From Roseivirga sp. 4D4 (lineage in GTDB: Bacteria > Bacteroidota > Bacteroidia > Cytophagales > Cyclobacteriaceae), in the NCBI RefSeq assembly GCF_001747095.1, contig NZ_MDGP01000001.1, forward strand, positions 1,657,001 to 1,721,000: 64,000 nucleotides of DNA, in the 5' to 3' direction. The notes beneath the pieces were generated by a model. It searched no databases. It was not told where the DNA came from and saw only the letters and a list, made by a program, of their open reading frames with translations. Positions within the stretch are counted from its first letter, which is position 1. The number at the start of each line of letters is the position of its first letter. Of this stretch, positions 52,480 to 62,971 are shown one piece after another. Made by a program: the position numbers and the translations under genes.

Positions 52480-53934
52480 ATGAATCGGTATCAAATTAAA
52501 ATCACTTTCATCTCTATAGCTTTCATCTGTATGGCACAGCATGGCCTGAGTCAAAAAATGCTCATCTCTCAACAGATGCAAGAAGACTTTCAGGTCTTCA
52601 AAAATTCAATTCAGGATATCCACCCAGGTCTATATTGGTATGGTGACTCTTCAGAAGTGGCTGATCGTTTCAATGGCATTGAGGAATCTATTACCACGGA
52701 CCTTTCTATCCAATCATTTTATGGGCTTCTACAGGAGTTCTACGCTGGCATAAACTGTGGACACTCTTGGATGCAGAGACCAAAGGCATGGACAAATCAG
52801 CTGGACTCGGGAAACTATAGACTTCCCTTTGACCTCTATTTTGAGGATAGTGTTTTTACGATCATGAACGACTTAACAGCCGACCAAGAGGTTGAGATTG
52901 GCGCACAGATTCTTGCAATGAATGGTGTCTCAATGCTTGAGATTGTAAATAACCTAAAGCGATATACTATATCTGATGGTTTCAATCAAACGAGAAGATT
53001 CAATTTCGTAGCAACCAATTTCTATCACTTGTATCAACTTCATTACGGTTTAGCCGATAGTTTTGAGCTTGAAATCTACTCTCCTAACCTCAAACAAAAA
53101 GTGACAAAGACCTTTCAGGGACTTACTAAGGCGGGTTACGAATCAGTCAAAATAGAACGCTACGGTGCTGAACCAAATCGCTGGAGTCAGCCTCTGGCTC
53201 AGTTCAGCATATCAGAGGGGATCGGTTATTTAGACATCAACACATTTGCTAAGGGCTGGTTGAAAAGTAGAGACATCAAGTACAAGAAATTTCTGAAAAA
53301 CTCATTCGCTCAGATGAAAGAGCAAGGAGTAAAGAAGCTCATCCTCGATATACGTGGTAACGGTGGTGGAGACGACTATTTGGGTGCAATGCTCTGTCAG
53401 TACCTTATCAATGAGGAGTTCGGATACTTTGATCGCATGGAAACTGTTACTTCCAAATTCAATTATAAAGACTATTCGAACACCAAATGGATGAATTGGA
53501 TCGGTGTAATACTGAAGAAAGACAAGAAGAAACCTGGCTACTTCACCTTTAATTATCACAGGGGATTAAGAACTCAAAAGCCCAATGACTTAACCTTCAA
53601 TGGGGAGTTAGTGGTTTTAGTAGATGGTCAGACATTTTCGACTGCGGCAGACGTTGCTTCAATTCTCTATGAGAACGGAAGAGGGACATTTGTAGGCAGA
53701 GAAGTTGGCGGTGGCTATTATGGGAATAACAGTGCCATGCAATACGACATTACCTTGCCTAACTCAAAAATCACTTACTACATTCCGATCGTCAGGTATT
53801 ATTCATCTGTGGATAAGCCAGAGCTCTATGGCCATGGCGTTAAGCCTGACATTGTCGTCAAAAAGACATACGAGGACTATATGAGCAAACGTGACGCAGG
53901 CTTAGAAAAAGCGAAGTCCTTATTGAACAATTAG
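52480..53934 (+). CDS. Secreted S41-family peptidase
   Basis: 484 residues with a signal peptide (NRYQIKITFISIAFICMAQ). The tail-specific-protease core is present: LDIRGNGGGDDYLGAM, the catalytic Ser in GQTFSTAADVASIL, and YFGNNSA-like GGGYYGNNSAMQY after it; the Lys is probably in the FVGREVGGG vicinity. An N-terminal helical region replaces a typical PDZ. A paralogue is at 61510-62877. Likely a periplasmic or surface endopeptidase that cuts peptides at their C-terminal regions. Confidence 0.88.
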   Translation: MNRYQIKITFISIAFICMAQHGLSQKMLISQQMQEDFQVFKNSIQDIHPGLYWYGDSSEVADRFNGIEESITTDLSIQSFYGLLQEFYAGINCGHSWMQRPKAWTNQLDSGNYRLPFDLYFEDSVFTIMNDLTADQEVEIGAQILAMNGVSMLEIVNNLKRYTISDGFNQTRRFNFVATNFYHLYQLHYGLADSFELEIYSPNLKQKVTKTFQGLTKAGYESVKIERYGAEPNRWSQPLAQFSISEGIGYLDINTFAKGWLKSRDIKYKKFLKNSFAQMKEQGVKKLILDIRGNGGGDDYLGAMLCQYLINEEFGYFDRMETVTSKFNYKDYSNTKWMNWIGVILKKDKKKPGYFTFNYHRGLRTQKPNDLTFNGELVVLVDGQTFSTAADVASILYENGRGTFVGREVGGGYYGNNSAMQYDITLPNSKITYYIPIVRYYSSVDKPELYGHGVKPDIVVKKTYEDYMSKRDAGLEKAKSLLNN

Positions 53935-54110
53935 CCCAACTCTACCTAGGCCTCGCTGATCTGAATAACTCAAAACGATTGTGAGCACAGGACGGACTAA
54001 AGCATTGCAATGACGTGAGTGGTGATTTGATTTCTCAATAAGCTAGTATAGAATTCCGATTTTACTTGCGCGATTTACATGACCTCGACTAAATTGTCCC
54101 GCAAGCTGAT

Positions 54111-54893
54111 ATGGAAAACGCTGAGTTTTATGATGACTTTACCGAAACCACTTTAAATGCGGAGTTGTGGATTCCCACCTATCTACCCCAGTGGTCATCA
54201 AGAGACAAGACTTACCCCAAGTATCAACTCATCGATAACAAGCTCATACTGCAAATTACGGAAGATCAAGAGCCTTGGAGTGAAGAGTTTAATGGCCAAG
54301 TCAAGGTTTCTAATCTCCAAACAGGAGTTTATTCGGGACCTATTGGAAGTAATTTAGGGCAGCACAGGTTTTCCGAAGACTTGGTAGTAAGAGAATATCA
54401 GCCAAAACAACGAACCTATACTCCGCTTTATGGTCGATTTGAAATTAGGTGTAGGGTTCCAAACCTAGGCATTGATAATGTTGCAGCATTATGGATGATT
54501 GGTTTTGAGGATCAGCCTAACCGCTCTGCCGAGATTTGTATCGTAGAAATCATAGGAAGTAAGCAACCCGAAAATGGAGCATTAATTGGTTACGGCCTTC
54601 ACCCCTTTGGTGACCCGAAAATCAAGGATGAGTTTTACGAGGATCACTTTGAACTAGATATCAAAGAATTTCATTCTTATGCTTGTGAATGGACGCCTGA
54701 GCATGTTGACTTTTATATTGACGACAAGTTCATTCGAAGGATTAATCAGTCACCCGATTACCCCATGCAACTGATGCTGAATCTTTATGAGGTTCCTGTT
54801 GATGGTCACGACTCAAAGAGTAATAAGTACCCCAAGGAATTTGTGATTGATCATGTGAAAGGGTCTAAACTACCCTCCGAACTTACCTTTTAA
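54111..54893 (+). CDS. GH16-like protein with altered catalytic motif
   Basis: 260 residues. The glycoside hydrolase family 16 beta-jellyroll is suggested by YGRFEIRCRVPNLG, LWMIG, the catalytic strand AEICIVEIIG and HSYACEWTPEHVDFYIDDKFIRR. In GH16 the strand reads ExDxxE; here it is Glu141-x-Cys143-x-x-Glu146, so both acid residues stay while the middle Asp is a Cys. No signal peptide is visible, odd for a glycanase. It may be a non-secreted or non-catalytic sugar binder. Overlaps the tex gene's end by 24 bases (tail to tail). Confidence 0.75.
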   Translation: MENAEFYDDFTETTLNAELWIPTYLPQWSSRDKTYPKYQLIDNKLILQITEDQEPWSEEFNGQVKVSNLQTGVYSGPIGSNLGQHRFSEDLVVREYQPKQRTYTPLYGRFEIRCRVPNLGIDNVAALWMIGFEDQPNRSAEICIVEIIGSKQPENGALIGYGLHPFGDPKIKDEFYEDHFELDIKEFHSYACEWTPEHVDFYIDDKFIRRINQSPDYPMQLMLNLYEVPVDGHDSKSNKYPKEFVIDHVKGSKLPSELTF

Positions 54894-57110
54894 AGCGGCC
54901 AACTTAGTGGCCATGTCCGTTTCTGGCTGTTTTTCTCTACGTTGAGGTTTTGGTCTTTCTTTCCTTTTTGGTTTAGGCTTATCACCTGACTTCATCGATA
55001 AAGAGATTCGTTTCCTCGCTATATCCACCCCTGTGATGGTTACTTCTACTTGTTGCTGCACAGATAGGATTTCTGCAGGGTTGCTCACAAAAGTGTCTGA
55101 CATCTCGGAAATGTGTACCAAACCATCTTGATGCACACCAATGTCTACAAAGGCACCGAAATTCGTGACGTTTGTAACGATGCCTGGTAGTTTCATTCCT
55201 GTTTTGAGGTCTTCCATACTGTGGACGTCATCAGCAAAGCTAAAGGCTTCGAATTGCTCCCTAGGATCTCTCCCGGGTTTGGCTAATTCTTCAATGATAT
55301 CTGTGAGCGTTGGTAATCCTACCTGATCAGTCACATACTTCTTTAAATCGATCTGTTTGCGTAGCGCTTCGTTCTTGATGAGATCGGCAACCGTACACTT
55401 TAAGTCTTTTGCCATTTGATTTACCAATCCATAAGACTCAGGATGAACCGCACTTTGGTCAAGTGGATTTGAAGCATTTCTGATTCTTAAGAAACCAGCG
55501 GCTTGCTCATAGGCCTTGTCGCCAAGGCGTGTGACGTTCTTGATCGCCTGCCTATCCTTAAAAGGACCGTTCGCATCACGATACTCAACAATGTTCTTAG
55601 CCAGTTGAGGCCCAAGGCCCGAAACGTAGGTGAGCAACTGCTCTGAAGCGGTATTCACCTCCACACCCACTGCATTCACACAACTCATCACCACATCATC
55701 CAGGGAGTTTTTCAAGGCTGTCTGGTCTACATCATGCTGATACTGCCCCACACCAATTGATTTAGGATCAAGTTTAACGAGTTCTGCCAATGGATCCATT
55801 AGTCTTCGACCAATAGAAACCGATCCCCTTACCGTCACGTCTTCATTTGGAAACTCCTTTCTGGCAATTTCAGAAGCTGAATAGATGGAAGCACCACTCT
55901 CATTAACCATAACCACAATAACCTCCTTAGGTAAACCAATTCCGTTTACAAAAGCCTCAGTCTCGCGGCTCGCTGTACCATTACCGATAGCGATAGCTTC
56001 AATATTAAACTTGCTCACTAAGCTAGAGATGAGTGCTCCAGATTTTGCAGTTTGCTTCTGTGGTTCGTTCGGAAAAATTGCTTCAAAGTGAAGGAGTTTA
56101 CCTTGCTTATCAAGGCAAACCACTTTGCACCCTGTTCTAAAACCGGGGTCAATCGCAAGTACCCTCTTGCCACCCAAAGGAGCTGCCATGAGCAATTCTG
56201 AAAGGTTCTTGGCAAAGACATTAATCGCTTCTTCATCGGCCTTCTTCTTAGAGGTCATCCGAGTTTCTGTCTCCATCGATGGACTTAAAAGTCTCTTATA
56301 ACAATCCTTTATCGCTAGTTTAACTTGATCTGCGCAAGCATTTCTACCCTTTACAAACTGCTTTTCCATTAAGGCTATGGCTTCCTCTTCTTGAGGTAGG
56401 ATATCAAGCATCAAAAACATTTCTGCTTCTCCTCGTCTCATGGCTAGCACTCTGTGCGAAGGCGCCTTTGACAAGGTTTCTTCCCATTCGAAGTAGTCTT
56501 TATACTTCTGTGCAGCTTCTTCTTTACCGGACATCACCCTAGACTTAATGGTAGCCGTACGATTGAATAACTTCCGCATTCTATCGCGTAGCTCAGCATT
56601 TTCATTGATGGTTTCGGCAATAATATCACGTGCTCCTTGCAACGCGCCTTCAGCACTCTCTACACCCTTTTCCTTATTCAGGTATTTGACAGCTTCCGAA
56701 TCGACATCATTCCCTATTTGCTCCATTATAAACTTTGAGAGAGGCTCCAACCCCTTTTCCCGTGCCATACTTGCCTTTGTCTTGCGTTTTGGCTTGTAGG
56801 GTAAATAAATATCCTCCAGCCGAGCCAAAGTTTCGGCAGACTTCACTTTGTCTTCCAGCTCCGGAGTGAGCTTTTCCTGCTCTTTGAGAGACTTTAAAAT
56901 GGCTTCTTTTCTTTTGTCGAGGTCTCGTAGTTGCTGAGCTCTATCTCTAATATTCGCGACCGCCACTTCATCTAAACTCCCAGTTACTTCTTTTCTGTAC
57001 CTTGAGATAAAAGGTACAGTACCACCATCATCTAGTAGCTTAACAGTAGCGCTTACCTGTTGAACCGAAACGTTAAGTTCCGAAGCGATAGTCTGAAAAT
57101 GGTGGGTCAT
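54870..57110 (-). CDS. tex: Tex-family S1-domain RNA-binding transcription accessory protein
   Basis: 746 residues, the usual length. N-terminal helical Tex region with YRKEVTGSLDEV and LEDIYLPYKPKRKTKA; a YqgF-like core (RVLAIDPGFRTGCKV), helix-hairpin-helix repeats, and a C-terminal S1 domain at about 645-715 (IVTNVTNFGAFVDIGVHQDGLVHIS, split). A charged tail follows (PKPKRKERPKPQRREKQ). Binds nucleic acid and affects transcription and toxin genes in other bacteria. Starts at 57110 and shares a 135-base gap with the next gene. Confidence 0.95.
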   Translation of the reverse strand: MTHHFQTIASELNVSVQQVSATVKLLDDGGTVPFISRYRKEVTGSLDEVAVANIRDRAQQLRDLDKRKEAILKSLKEQEKLTPELEDKVKSAETLARLEDIYLPYKPKRKTKASMAREKGLEPLSKFIMEQIGNDVDSEAVKYLNKEKGVESAEGALQGARDIIAETINENAELRDRMRKLFNRTATIKSRVMSGKEEAAQKYKDYFEWEETLSKAPSHRVLAMRRGEAEMFLMLDILPQEEEAIALMEKQFVKGRNACADQVKLAIKDCYKRLLSPSMETETRMTSKKKADEEAINVFAKNLSELLMAAPLGGKRVLAIDPGFRTGCKVVCLDKQGKLLHFEAIFPNEPQKQTAKSGALISSLVSKFNIEAIAIGNGTASRETEAFVNGIGLPKEVIVVMVNESGASIYSASEIARKEFPNEDVTVRGSVSIGRRLMDPLAELVKLDPKSIGVGQYQHDVDQTALKNSLDDVVMSCVNAVGVEVNTASEQLLTYVSGLGPQLAKNIVEYRDANGPFKDRQAIKNVTRLGDKAYEQAAGFLRIRNASNPLDQSAVHPESYGLVNQMAKDLKCTVADLIKNEALRKQIDLKKYVTDQVGLPTLTDIIEELAKPGRDPREQFEAFSFADDVHSMEDLKTGMKLPGIVTNVTNFGAFVDIGVHQDGLVHISEMSDTFVSNPAEILSVQQQVEVTITGVDIARKRISLSMKSGDKPKPKRKERPKPQRREKQPETDMATKLAALKGKFGG

Positions 57111-57245
57111 AAACTGATCTTGTTTTTGGGAAGTCCAAAAGTAATTAAAGTGTTTTCAGCTCAAAATGCTTTTTGAATTTTTAAACTCAAAAGCATATTC
57201 TGGCGTTAATGAGCTATGTTTTATGCTTAGTTTCAATATTATCCT

Positions 57246-57788
57246 ATGGCCAAATTTTACGATCACCTTGAACCTCAATTAATTGAGTTTATCGAAGACC
57301 AAAAGATGTTCTTTACCGGAACGGCAGCACAAGAAGGAAGGGTGAATGTTTCGCCCAAAGGGACAGATTCTCTTCGTGTGCTATCTCCTAGCAGGATTGC
57401 CTGGCTTAACCTCACGGGCAGTGGTAATGAGACAGCGGCTCACCTTAAGCTGGTTAATCGAATCACACTGATGTTCTGTGCTTTTGAAGGTAAGCCATTA
57501 ATCTTGAGAGTTTATGGTTCTGCTAAAACGATACACCGTCAGGATGCTGAATGGAATGAGTATATGAATAAGTTTAATGAGAACCCTGGAGCCAGAAACA
57601 TCTTTGTTGTTGAAATAGAATCTGTACAGACTTCTTGTGGTTTTGCCGTTCCCTATATGGACTACAAAGAGGATCGACAAATCTTAAACGATTGGGCTGC
57701 AAAGAAATCAGAAGATGAGCTGAGAGACTATTGGGCCTTAAAGAACGTTGGAAGTATTGATGGCTTTCCCACTGGTATTTTCGATTAG
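57246..57788 (+). CDS. Pyridoxamine 5'-phosphate oxidase-family protein
   Basis: 180 residues. The split-barrel flavin-binding fold of the PPOX family is suggested by FIEDQKMFFTGTAAQEGRVNVSPKGTDSLRV (in parts), VAWLNLTGSGNETAAHL, and ITLMFCAFEGKPLILRVYGSA. This sub-branch (DUF447/general stress type) is usually FMN- or F420-binding of unknown substrate. Cytoplasmic. Monocistronic. Confidence 0.85.
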   Translation: MAKFYDHLEPQLIEFIEDQKMFFTGTAAQEGRVNVSPKGTDSLRVLSPSRIAWLNLTGSGNETAAHLKLVNRITLMFCAFEGKPLILRVYGSAKTIHRQDAEWNEYMNKFNENPGARNIFVVEIESVQTSCGFAVPYMDYKEDRQILNDWAAKKSEDELRDYWALKNVGSIDGFPTGIFD

Positions 57789-57941
57789 CTCATTTAGAAA
57801 ACAAAATTTGACATCTCGAGTTAGGTGAAGCAATCAATGAATTGTTTAATTACTGACATGTATCGATTTATTATCTGTTCGTTATATCGGTACTGATGTG
57901 TTTTTACATAAATTTGTCGCTTCTACATTAGCATTATGATT

Positions 57942-58559
57942 ATGAAAAAGTCCTTATTTCTCTCTCTACTCGCAATTATCGCTTTCAGCTGTTCTAATGG
58001 CCCTGACGATGGTCTTGGAGGAGGTGGTGGAGGTGCCACTGAATTCTTACAAGTGGGTAATACAAGTCAGGAGGATGTTGTTTATAGCTCTGATGTTTCT
58101 GAGATTACATTTGCTCAATCTCTTCAGACTGGAGATTCTACTTTTTTCCAAGCCAATCTGGATTTAGATGGCAATATTTCGTCAGACCTTTTATTTCAAT
58201 TGGTGACTTGGACGGACAATATTCTATTGACGGTAAAAGCTGTGAACGGATTTTCCGTTTCAGGTGATGATTCTGATTTTGAGATTTTCGGTACTGAACA
58301 GTCCTTTCAGGGGTTGAGGTTACTCCCAGATGGTACTATCATTGATGCTAACGTGATTATTGATGCCAGTGATGAAGACATGTTTGTTAGCCAATTCAGA
58401 AATGGCGAACTGACTGCGGCAAGCCTTCTTATTTGGAATGACATTGCCTACCTCCCATTTAAGTCTGCCACCATTGAAGGATGGGTAGGCCTCACTATTG
58501 ACGCCAACGGCACTGATATTCAAGGCATTAATGTCAGTACCATCGCGACAAGGGACTAA
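57942..58559 (+). CDS. Small lipoprotein of unknown function
   Basis: 205 residues from the ATG at 57942; a second ATG is six bases upstream. Lipobox AIIAFSCSN (Cys17). A Gly-rich stretch (GGGGGG) follows, then a beta-rich body (VVYSSDVSEITFAQSL, DGTIIDANVIIDA, TIEGWVGLTID). No named domain. A TAAATTTG box at 57909-57916 is its likely -7 element. It precedes the M16 gene by 100 bases. Confidence 0.75.
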   Translation: MKKSLFLSLLAIIAFSCSNGPDDGLGGGGGGATEFLQVGNTSQEDVVYSSDVSEITFAQSLQTGDSTFFQANLDLDGNISSDLLFQLVTWTDNILLTVKAVNGFSVSGDDSDFEIFGTEQSFQGLRLLPDGTIIDANVIIDASDEDMFVSQFRNGELTAASLLIWNDIAYLPFKSATIEGWVGLTIDANGTDIQGINVSTIATRD

Positions 58560-58659
58560 GCATTCTTTGCTTTTTTCTTTTTCTTTCCTCTCATTGTCCT
58601 AAGTTGATTGTGACTGACTGATTAATTGCCTATACTCGTCTGATTCCTAAATTTATATT

Positions 58660-61506
58660 ATGAAAAGGTTCAGACTCATATCAGCAATTACGCTTTCTAT
58701 TTCTTTGACTATTTGGTCATGTCAATCGGCAGGGACAAACGATCAACCGGAATTCAAGGTTGATTACGAAAAATTCACCCTTGACAATGGGCTCGAGGTA
58801 ATCCTCCATGTTGATAAGTCCGATCCTGTAGTAGCTGTAGCACTTACAGCTCACGTGGGTTCTGCAAGAGAAATTGAAGGAAGAACGGGTTTTGCTCACC
58901 TCTTTGAACACTTGCTCTTTCTAGAATCCGAAAACCTTGGTAAAGGTGGACTTGATAAAATGAGTGCAAGGATTGGAGGTTCTGGTGCCAATGGTTCTAC
59001 CAGTAGAGACCGTACTAACTACTTCCAAACTGTACCGAAAGATGCATTAGAAAAAATGATCTGGGCAGAAGCTGATAAGCTGGGCTGGTTTATCAATACA
59101 GTAACCGATCCTGTACTTGCCAAAGAAAAGCAAGTGGTGAAAAATGAAAAGCGTCAGGGCGTAGATAACAGACCTTATGGTCACACCTCATATATCATTG
59201 ACAAACAGCTCTACCCCAACGACCACCCTTATAACTGGCAAGTTATCGGCTCACTGGAAGATCTTCAGGCAGCCACTTTAGATGATGTAAAACAATTTTT
59301 CAGAAGGTGGTATGTCCCTAATAACACCACATTAGTTGTTGCCGGAGATTTTGAGGCTGATCAAGCCAAGGCATGGGTTAAGAAGTACTTTGACGAGATT
59401 CCCAGAGGTGAAGAAATTACAGCCCTCGAGAAGAGGCCTGGAAGAGTTGATGAGACTGTAAAGCTTTATCATGAAGATAATTTCGCCAGACTGCCCGAGC
59501 TGACCATGGTTTGGCCTACTGTGGAACTCTATCACCCAGATTCTTATGCGCTAACAGTTTTAGGGCAATACCTGTCCAGAGGTAAACAGGCACCATTTTA
59601 TCAAGTATTGGTTGAAGACAAGAAATTAAGTTCTGGTGCAAGAATGGGCAATAGAACCTCAGAGTTAGCTGGGCAATTCCAGTTATCAGTAAGGGCATTC
59701 TCTGATAAGAATCTAGATGATGTTTCAGACGCAGTTCAAGAGGCATTTGCAAAGTTTGAGAATGAAGGGATTCCTCAAAAAGACTTAGACCGTATAAAAG
59801 CTGGGCAGGAAACGGGCTTCTACAATAGCCTGAGTAGTGTATTAGGAAAAGGATTTCAACTCGCTCAATACAATATTTTTGCCAATGACCCGGGGTTTGT
59901 GAAACAAGATATTCAGAACATCATGAACGTGACAGTAGAAGATGTAATGAATGTCTACAACAAATATATCAAAGGGAAAAACTTCATTGCCACCAGTATG
60001 GTACCTAAGGGCAGAACTGCCCAGGCGCTCAGTGGATCCGTTAAAGCGGATGTTGTCGAAGAAAAGATAGTTCAAGGTGCTGAAGAAACTTTCGATGCAA
60101 CCATTCAGGCCGAATACGAGCGTACACCGTCTACTTTTGACAGAACGCAAGAGCCTCCTTATGGTCAAACACCTGAGGTCGTGATTCCAGAAGTGTGGAA
60201 AGCTGAATTGGGCAATGGTATGAAGGTCCTTGGAATAGAAAATGATGAAGTCCCTCTGGTGCAATTCGATATCTCAATTGAAGGAGGGCTATTGCTAGAT
60301 GATATTAATAAAGTTGGCGTAGCCAATCTTACAGCCAACCTGATGACGCAAGGCACAAAATCTAAATCGCCTAAAGAACTGGAAGAGGCAATTGCTCAAT
60401 TGGGAGCTTCAATCAATATTTTTGCTGGAACGGAGCGTATTTCTATTACAGGAAACACGCTCAAGCGTAACTACCAGAAGACTATGGATCTGGTAGAAGA
60501 GATGCTATTAGAACCTCGTTGGGACGAACAAGAATTCACATTGAGAAAGCAAAGTGTAATCAGCTCAATAAAACAGCAAGAGGCTAACCCAAATGCCATT
60601 GCAACAAACGCCTATAACATTCTCATTTATGGTAAGGATAATGTTAGATCCAAGAACATTCTTGGCTCAGAATCTTCAGTGAGTGAGATCAGTGTTGACG
60701 ACCTAAAGGCCTTTTACGAAAAGAACATCTCCCCTTCTATTGCGACAATGCATATTGTTGGGGATATCAGCCAAGAAGAAGTAATGAACTCTCTTAGCGA
60801 CTTAGAAAGTAAGTGGACAGCTAAGGCTGTTGAGATTCCAGTATACAAAACGCCAGACAGCCCTGATAAGTCAAAAGTGTTCTTCTACGATGTTCCGAAT
60901 GCCAAGCAGTCTGTATTGCGCATAGGCTACCCGGCATTGGCTGCAACGGATGACAATTACTATCCAGCAACAGTCATGAATTACATCTTAGGCGGTGGTG
61001 GTTTCGCTTCTCGATTAACACAGCAGCTGAGAGAAGGTAAGGGCTATACCTACGGTATTAGATCAAGGTTCTCTGGTACAAATGAAGCAGGAGCATTCAC
61101 CATATCTAGTGGTGTAAGATCGAATGTAACGTTAGAGTCCAGCCAATTGGTAAAAGAAATACTAACTGATTATGCTCAGGACTTTACTGAAAAAGACCTT
61201 GAAACAACTCAAAGCTTCCTGATTAAAAGTAATGCCAGAGCGTTCGAAACTGCTGGTTCTAAACTGGGCATGCTCCAGAACATTAGCCGTTACGGATGGG
61301 ATGATGACTACGTAAAGGATCGTGAAGCCATTGTGCGAGACATGACGGTTGAAAAGATTCAAAACCTTTCTGGCCAGTACTTAGACCCAGATAAAATGTT
61401 CTGGTTAGTGGTGGGCGATGCCAAAACCCAAATGAAACGCCTGGAGCAATTAGGTTATGGTAAGCCAGTACTCATTAATGAAATGGTATCACCAGAAAAC
61501 AAATAA
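58660..61506 (+). CDS. M16-family zinc metallopeptidase (lipoprotein)
   Basis: 948 residues. Signal and possible lipobox (LTIWSCQSAG, Cys21). The inverted zinc motif HLFEH (His80, Glu83, His84) is in the first M16 half, with the third ligand expected about 75 residues later (Glu in KNEKRQGVDN). The second half (PEVWKAELGNGMKVLGIENDEVPLV, in parts) lacks it, as is usual: two-domain clam-shell peptidases of the pitrilysin/PqqL type. Acts on peptides in the periplasm or on the outer surface. Confidence 0.93.
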   Translation: MKRFRLISAITLSISLTIWSCQSAGTNDQPEFKVDYEKFTLDNGLEVILHVDKSDPVVAVALTAHVGSAREIEGRTGFAHLFEHLLFLESENLGKGGLDKMSARIGGSGANGSTSRDRTNYFQTVPKDALEKMIWAEADKLGWFINTVTDPVLAKEKQVVKNEKRQGVDNRPYGHTSYIIDKQLYPNDHPYNWQVIGSLEDLQAATLDDVKQFFRRWYVPNNTTLVVAGDFEADQAKAWVKKYFDEIPRGEEITALEKRPGRVDETVKLYHEDNFARLPELTMVWPTVELYHPDSYALTVLGQYLSRGKQAPFYQVLVEDKKLSSGARMGNRTSELAGQFQLSVRAFSDKNLDDVSDAVQEAFAKFENEGIPQKDLDRIKAGQETGFYNSLSSVLGKGFQLAQYNIFANDPGFVKQDIQNIMNVTVEDVMNVYNKYIKGKNFIATSMVPKGRTAQALSGSVKADVVEEKIVQGAEETFDATIQAEYERTPSTFDRTQEPPYGQTPEVVIPEVWKAELGNGMKVLGIENDEVPLVQFDISIEGGLLLDDINKVGVANLTANLMTQGTKSKSPKELEEAIAQLGASINIFAGTERISITGNTLKRNYQKTMDLVEEMLLEPRWDEQEFTLRKQSVISSIKQQEANPNAIATNAYNILIYGKDNVRSKNILGSESSVSEISVDDLKAFYEKNISPSIATMHIVGDISQEEVMNSLSDLESKWTAKAVEIPVYKTPDSPDKSKVFFYDVPNAKQSVLRIGYPALAATDDNYYPATVMNYILGGGGFASRLTQQLREGKGYTYGIRSRFSGTNEAGAFTISSGVRSNVTLESSQLVKEILTDYAQDFTEKDLETTQSFLIKSNARAFETAGSKLGMLQNISRYGWDDDYVKDREAIVRDMTVEKIQNLSGQYLDPDKMFWLVVGDAKTQMKRLEQLGYGKPVLINEMVSPENK

Positions 61507-61509
61507 TGA

Positions 61510-62877
61510 TTACCGGTGCTCAATTAGGTCAATGGCCTTGTTGAGCACCGCATCTTTTCCAGATAGGAACTCATTTAAGGTTTGTACGACAGGATAGTCA
61601 GGAATAACTCCTCGACCTGGATAATCATGTCCTAAATTAGCCGTGGTATACTTCCACATCGGCAGGTTTACTCTAATGCCTGAGTTAGAAAGAGACAAAG
61701 TTCTGGAATTTCCACTGGTATTACCATCATAACCTCCGCCTGTCTCTTCACCTATAAACGTAGCCCATTGGTTATGGTGCAAAACTGTAGCCACATCAGC
61801 ACAGGTAGAAAAACTCCAACCATCTGTCAACACATATACATTTCCTTCGAATCGATTTTCTTGTGGTTCCCAAGTCGATAACCCTTTGTGTGAGGTCATT
61901 AGGTTCATTCCATTCCGCTTAGCAACATTACCATAACCCTCATAGTCATCGGTAACTTCTATTCTATCAAAATACCGAAAGTTCTTCTTTGCAAAGTAGG
62001 ATACGAGCAAGGCCCCATAATTATCATCTCCACCACCATTTCCTCGCAGGTCTAGAACCAAATCTTTCACCTCCCTTTCCTTTAAATCTTGGAAACTCGA
62101 TTCTAGGAACGTCTCATAATCCAGGTCTTCCTGTCTCATATAATAGTTCACAAAAGTGCCTATCCGCATGTAACTATATTCCTTACCGTGGCTTAGTGTT
62201 AGCACTGCCTGCTCTGGAAGCGGAGTATCCAATGCGGATATATTATCCCAATCTTTTCCTTCCACACTGACTCTCATCGTTTGCTCACCTCTGTTAACAT
62301 TCATATTATATACTTCAGCATCTGGATCTATATACAGCTGATAGTAGTATCGGAAATACCTTTCCGTCAAACGATGCTTACTCGTATTTATATAGCCATC
62401 TGAGGAGTGGTGTTCGAAAATTCTTTTTTTGATCTGGGCCATATTGAGACCGTTGATGTTCAATATTTGATCTCCTTTTTCTAGGCCGGTTGACCCAACC
62501 ATATCGCTGACGAACAAATGATCACCCAAGAACTTAACTGATATAGGCATGAACTTACGTGAAGCTTTAAAGCTCTGATTCACACTTTGTGGCATAGACG
62601 ATCGCGTGTGTCCGCAACGCACCTTATTCAACAAATAAGTCACCTTACCGAAGAACTCTGCTTCCTCCATATCACCCATTTCGCTTCTGACCTTATCAAA
62701 GTAATACTTGATAGAGTCCATAGGCGTATACCGTGTAAGACCTGAATGGTATGTTCTAAATGAGCTTTCTAGTTGATTTAGGTCAGCCAAAGCCTCTGCC
62801 TTAGATATTTTTTGAGCATGCGTTGTAAGACTTATTAAGGTGAGAAGTGCAGAGATCACTGCGTTTTTCAAAAGCAT
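61510..62877 (-). CDS. Secreted S41-family peptidase, paralogue
   Basis: 455 residues with signal peptide (KNAVISALLTLISLTTHAQ). Shares plan with the gene at 52480: LDLRGNGGGDDNYGALL, then the catalytic Ser in GWSFSTCADVATVL and GGGYDGNTSGNS. The Lys is likely near FIGEETGGG. Probably the same function at another site or time. The gene is tail to tail with the M16 gene (gap of three bases), so the two share the end of transcription. Confidence 0.88.
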   Translation of the reverse strand: MLLKNAVISALLTLISLTTHAQKISKAEALADLNQLESSFRTYHSGLTRYTPMDSIKYYFDKVRSEMGDMEEAEFFGKVTYLLNKVRCGHTRSSMPQSVNQSFKASRKFMPISVKFLGDHLFVSDMVGSTGLEKGDQILNINGLNMAQIKKRIFEHHSSDGYINTSKHRLTERYFRYYYQLYIDPDAEVYNMNVNRGEQTMRVSVEGKDWDNISALDTPLPEQAVLTLSHGKEYSYMRIGTFVNYYMRQEDLDYETFLESSFQDLKEREVKDLVLDLRGNGGGDDNYGALLVSYFAKKNFRYFDRIEVTDDYEGYGNVAKRNGMNLMTSHKGLSTWEPQENRFEGNVYVLTDGWSFSTCADVATVLHHNQWATFIGEETGGGYDGNTSGNSRTLSLSNSGIRVNLPMWKYTTANLGHDYPGRGVIPDYPVVQTLNEFLSGKDAVLNKAIDLIEHR

Positions 62878-62921
62878 GTATGTCTTTACGTAAGTATGGG
62901 TTCAAGGATTCCGGAAAAGAC

Positions 62922-62950
62922 ATAAAAAAAGGGCTCCGTAAGAAGCCCTT
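62922..62950 (-). terminator. nqrE: Terminator after nqrE
   Basis: Stem AAGGGCT / AGCCCTT with loop CCGTAAGA and a T run in the minus direction, 22 bases after nqrE. Transcription from the nqr genes should end here. Confidence 0.85.
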
Positions 62951-62971
62951 CAATATTGTATTAAGAATTCC

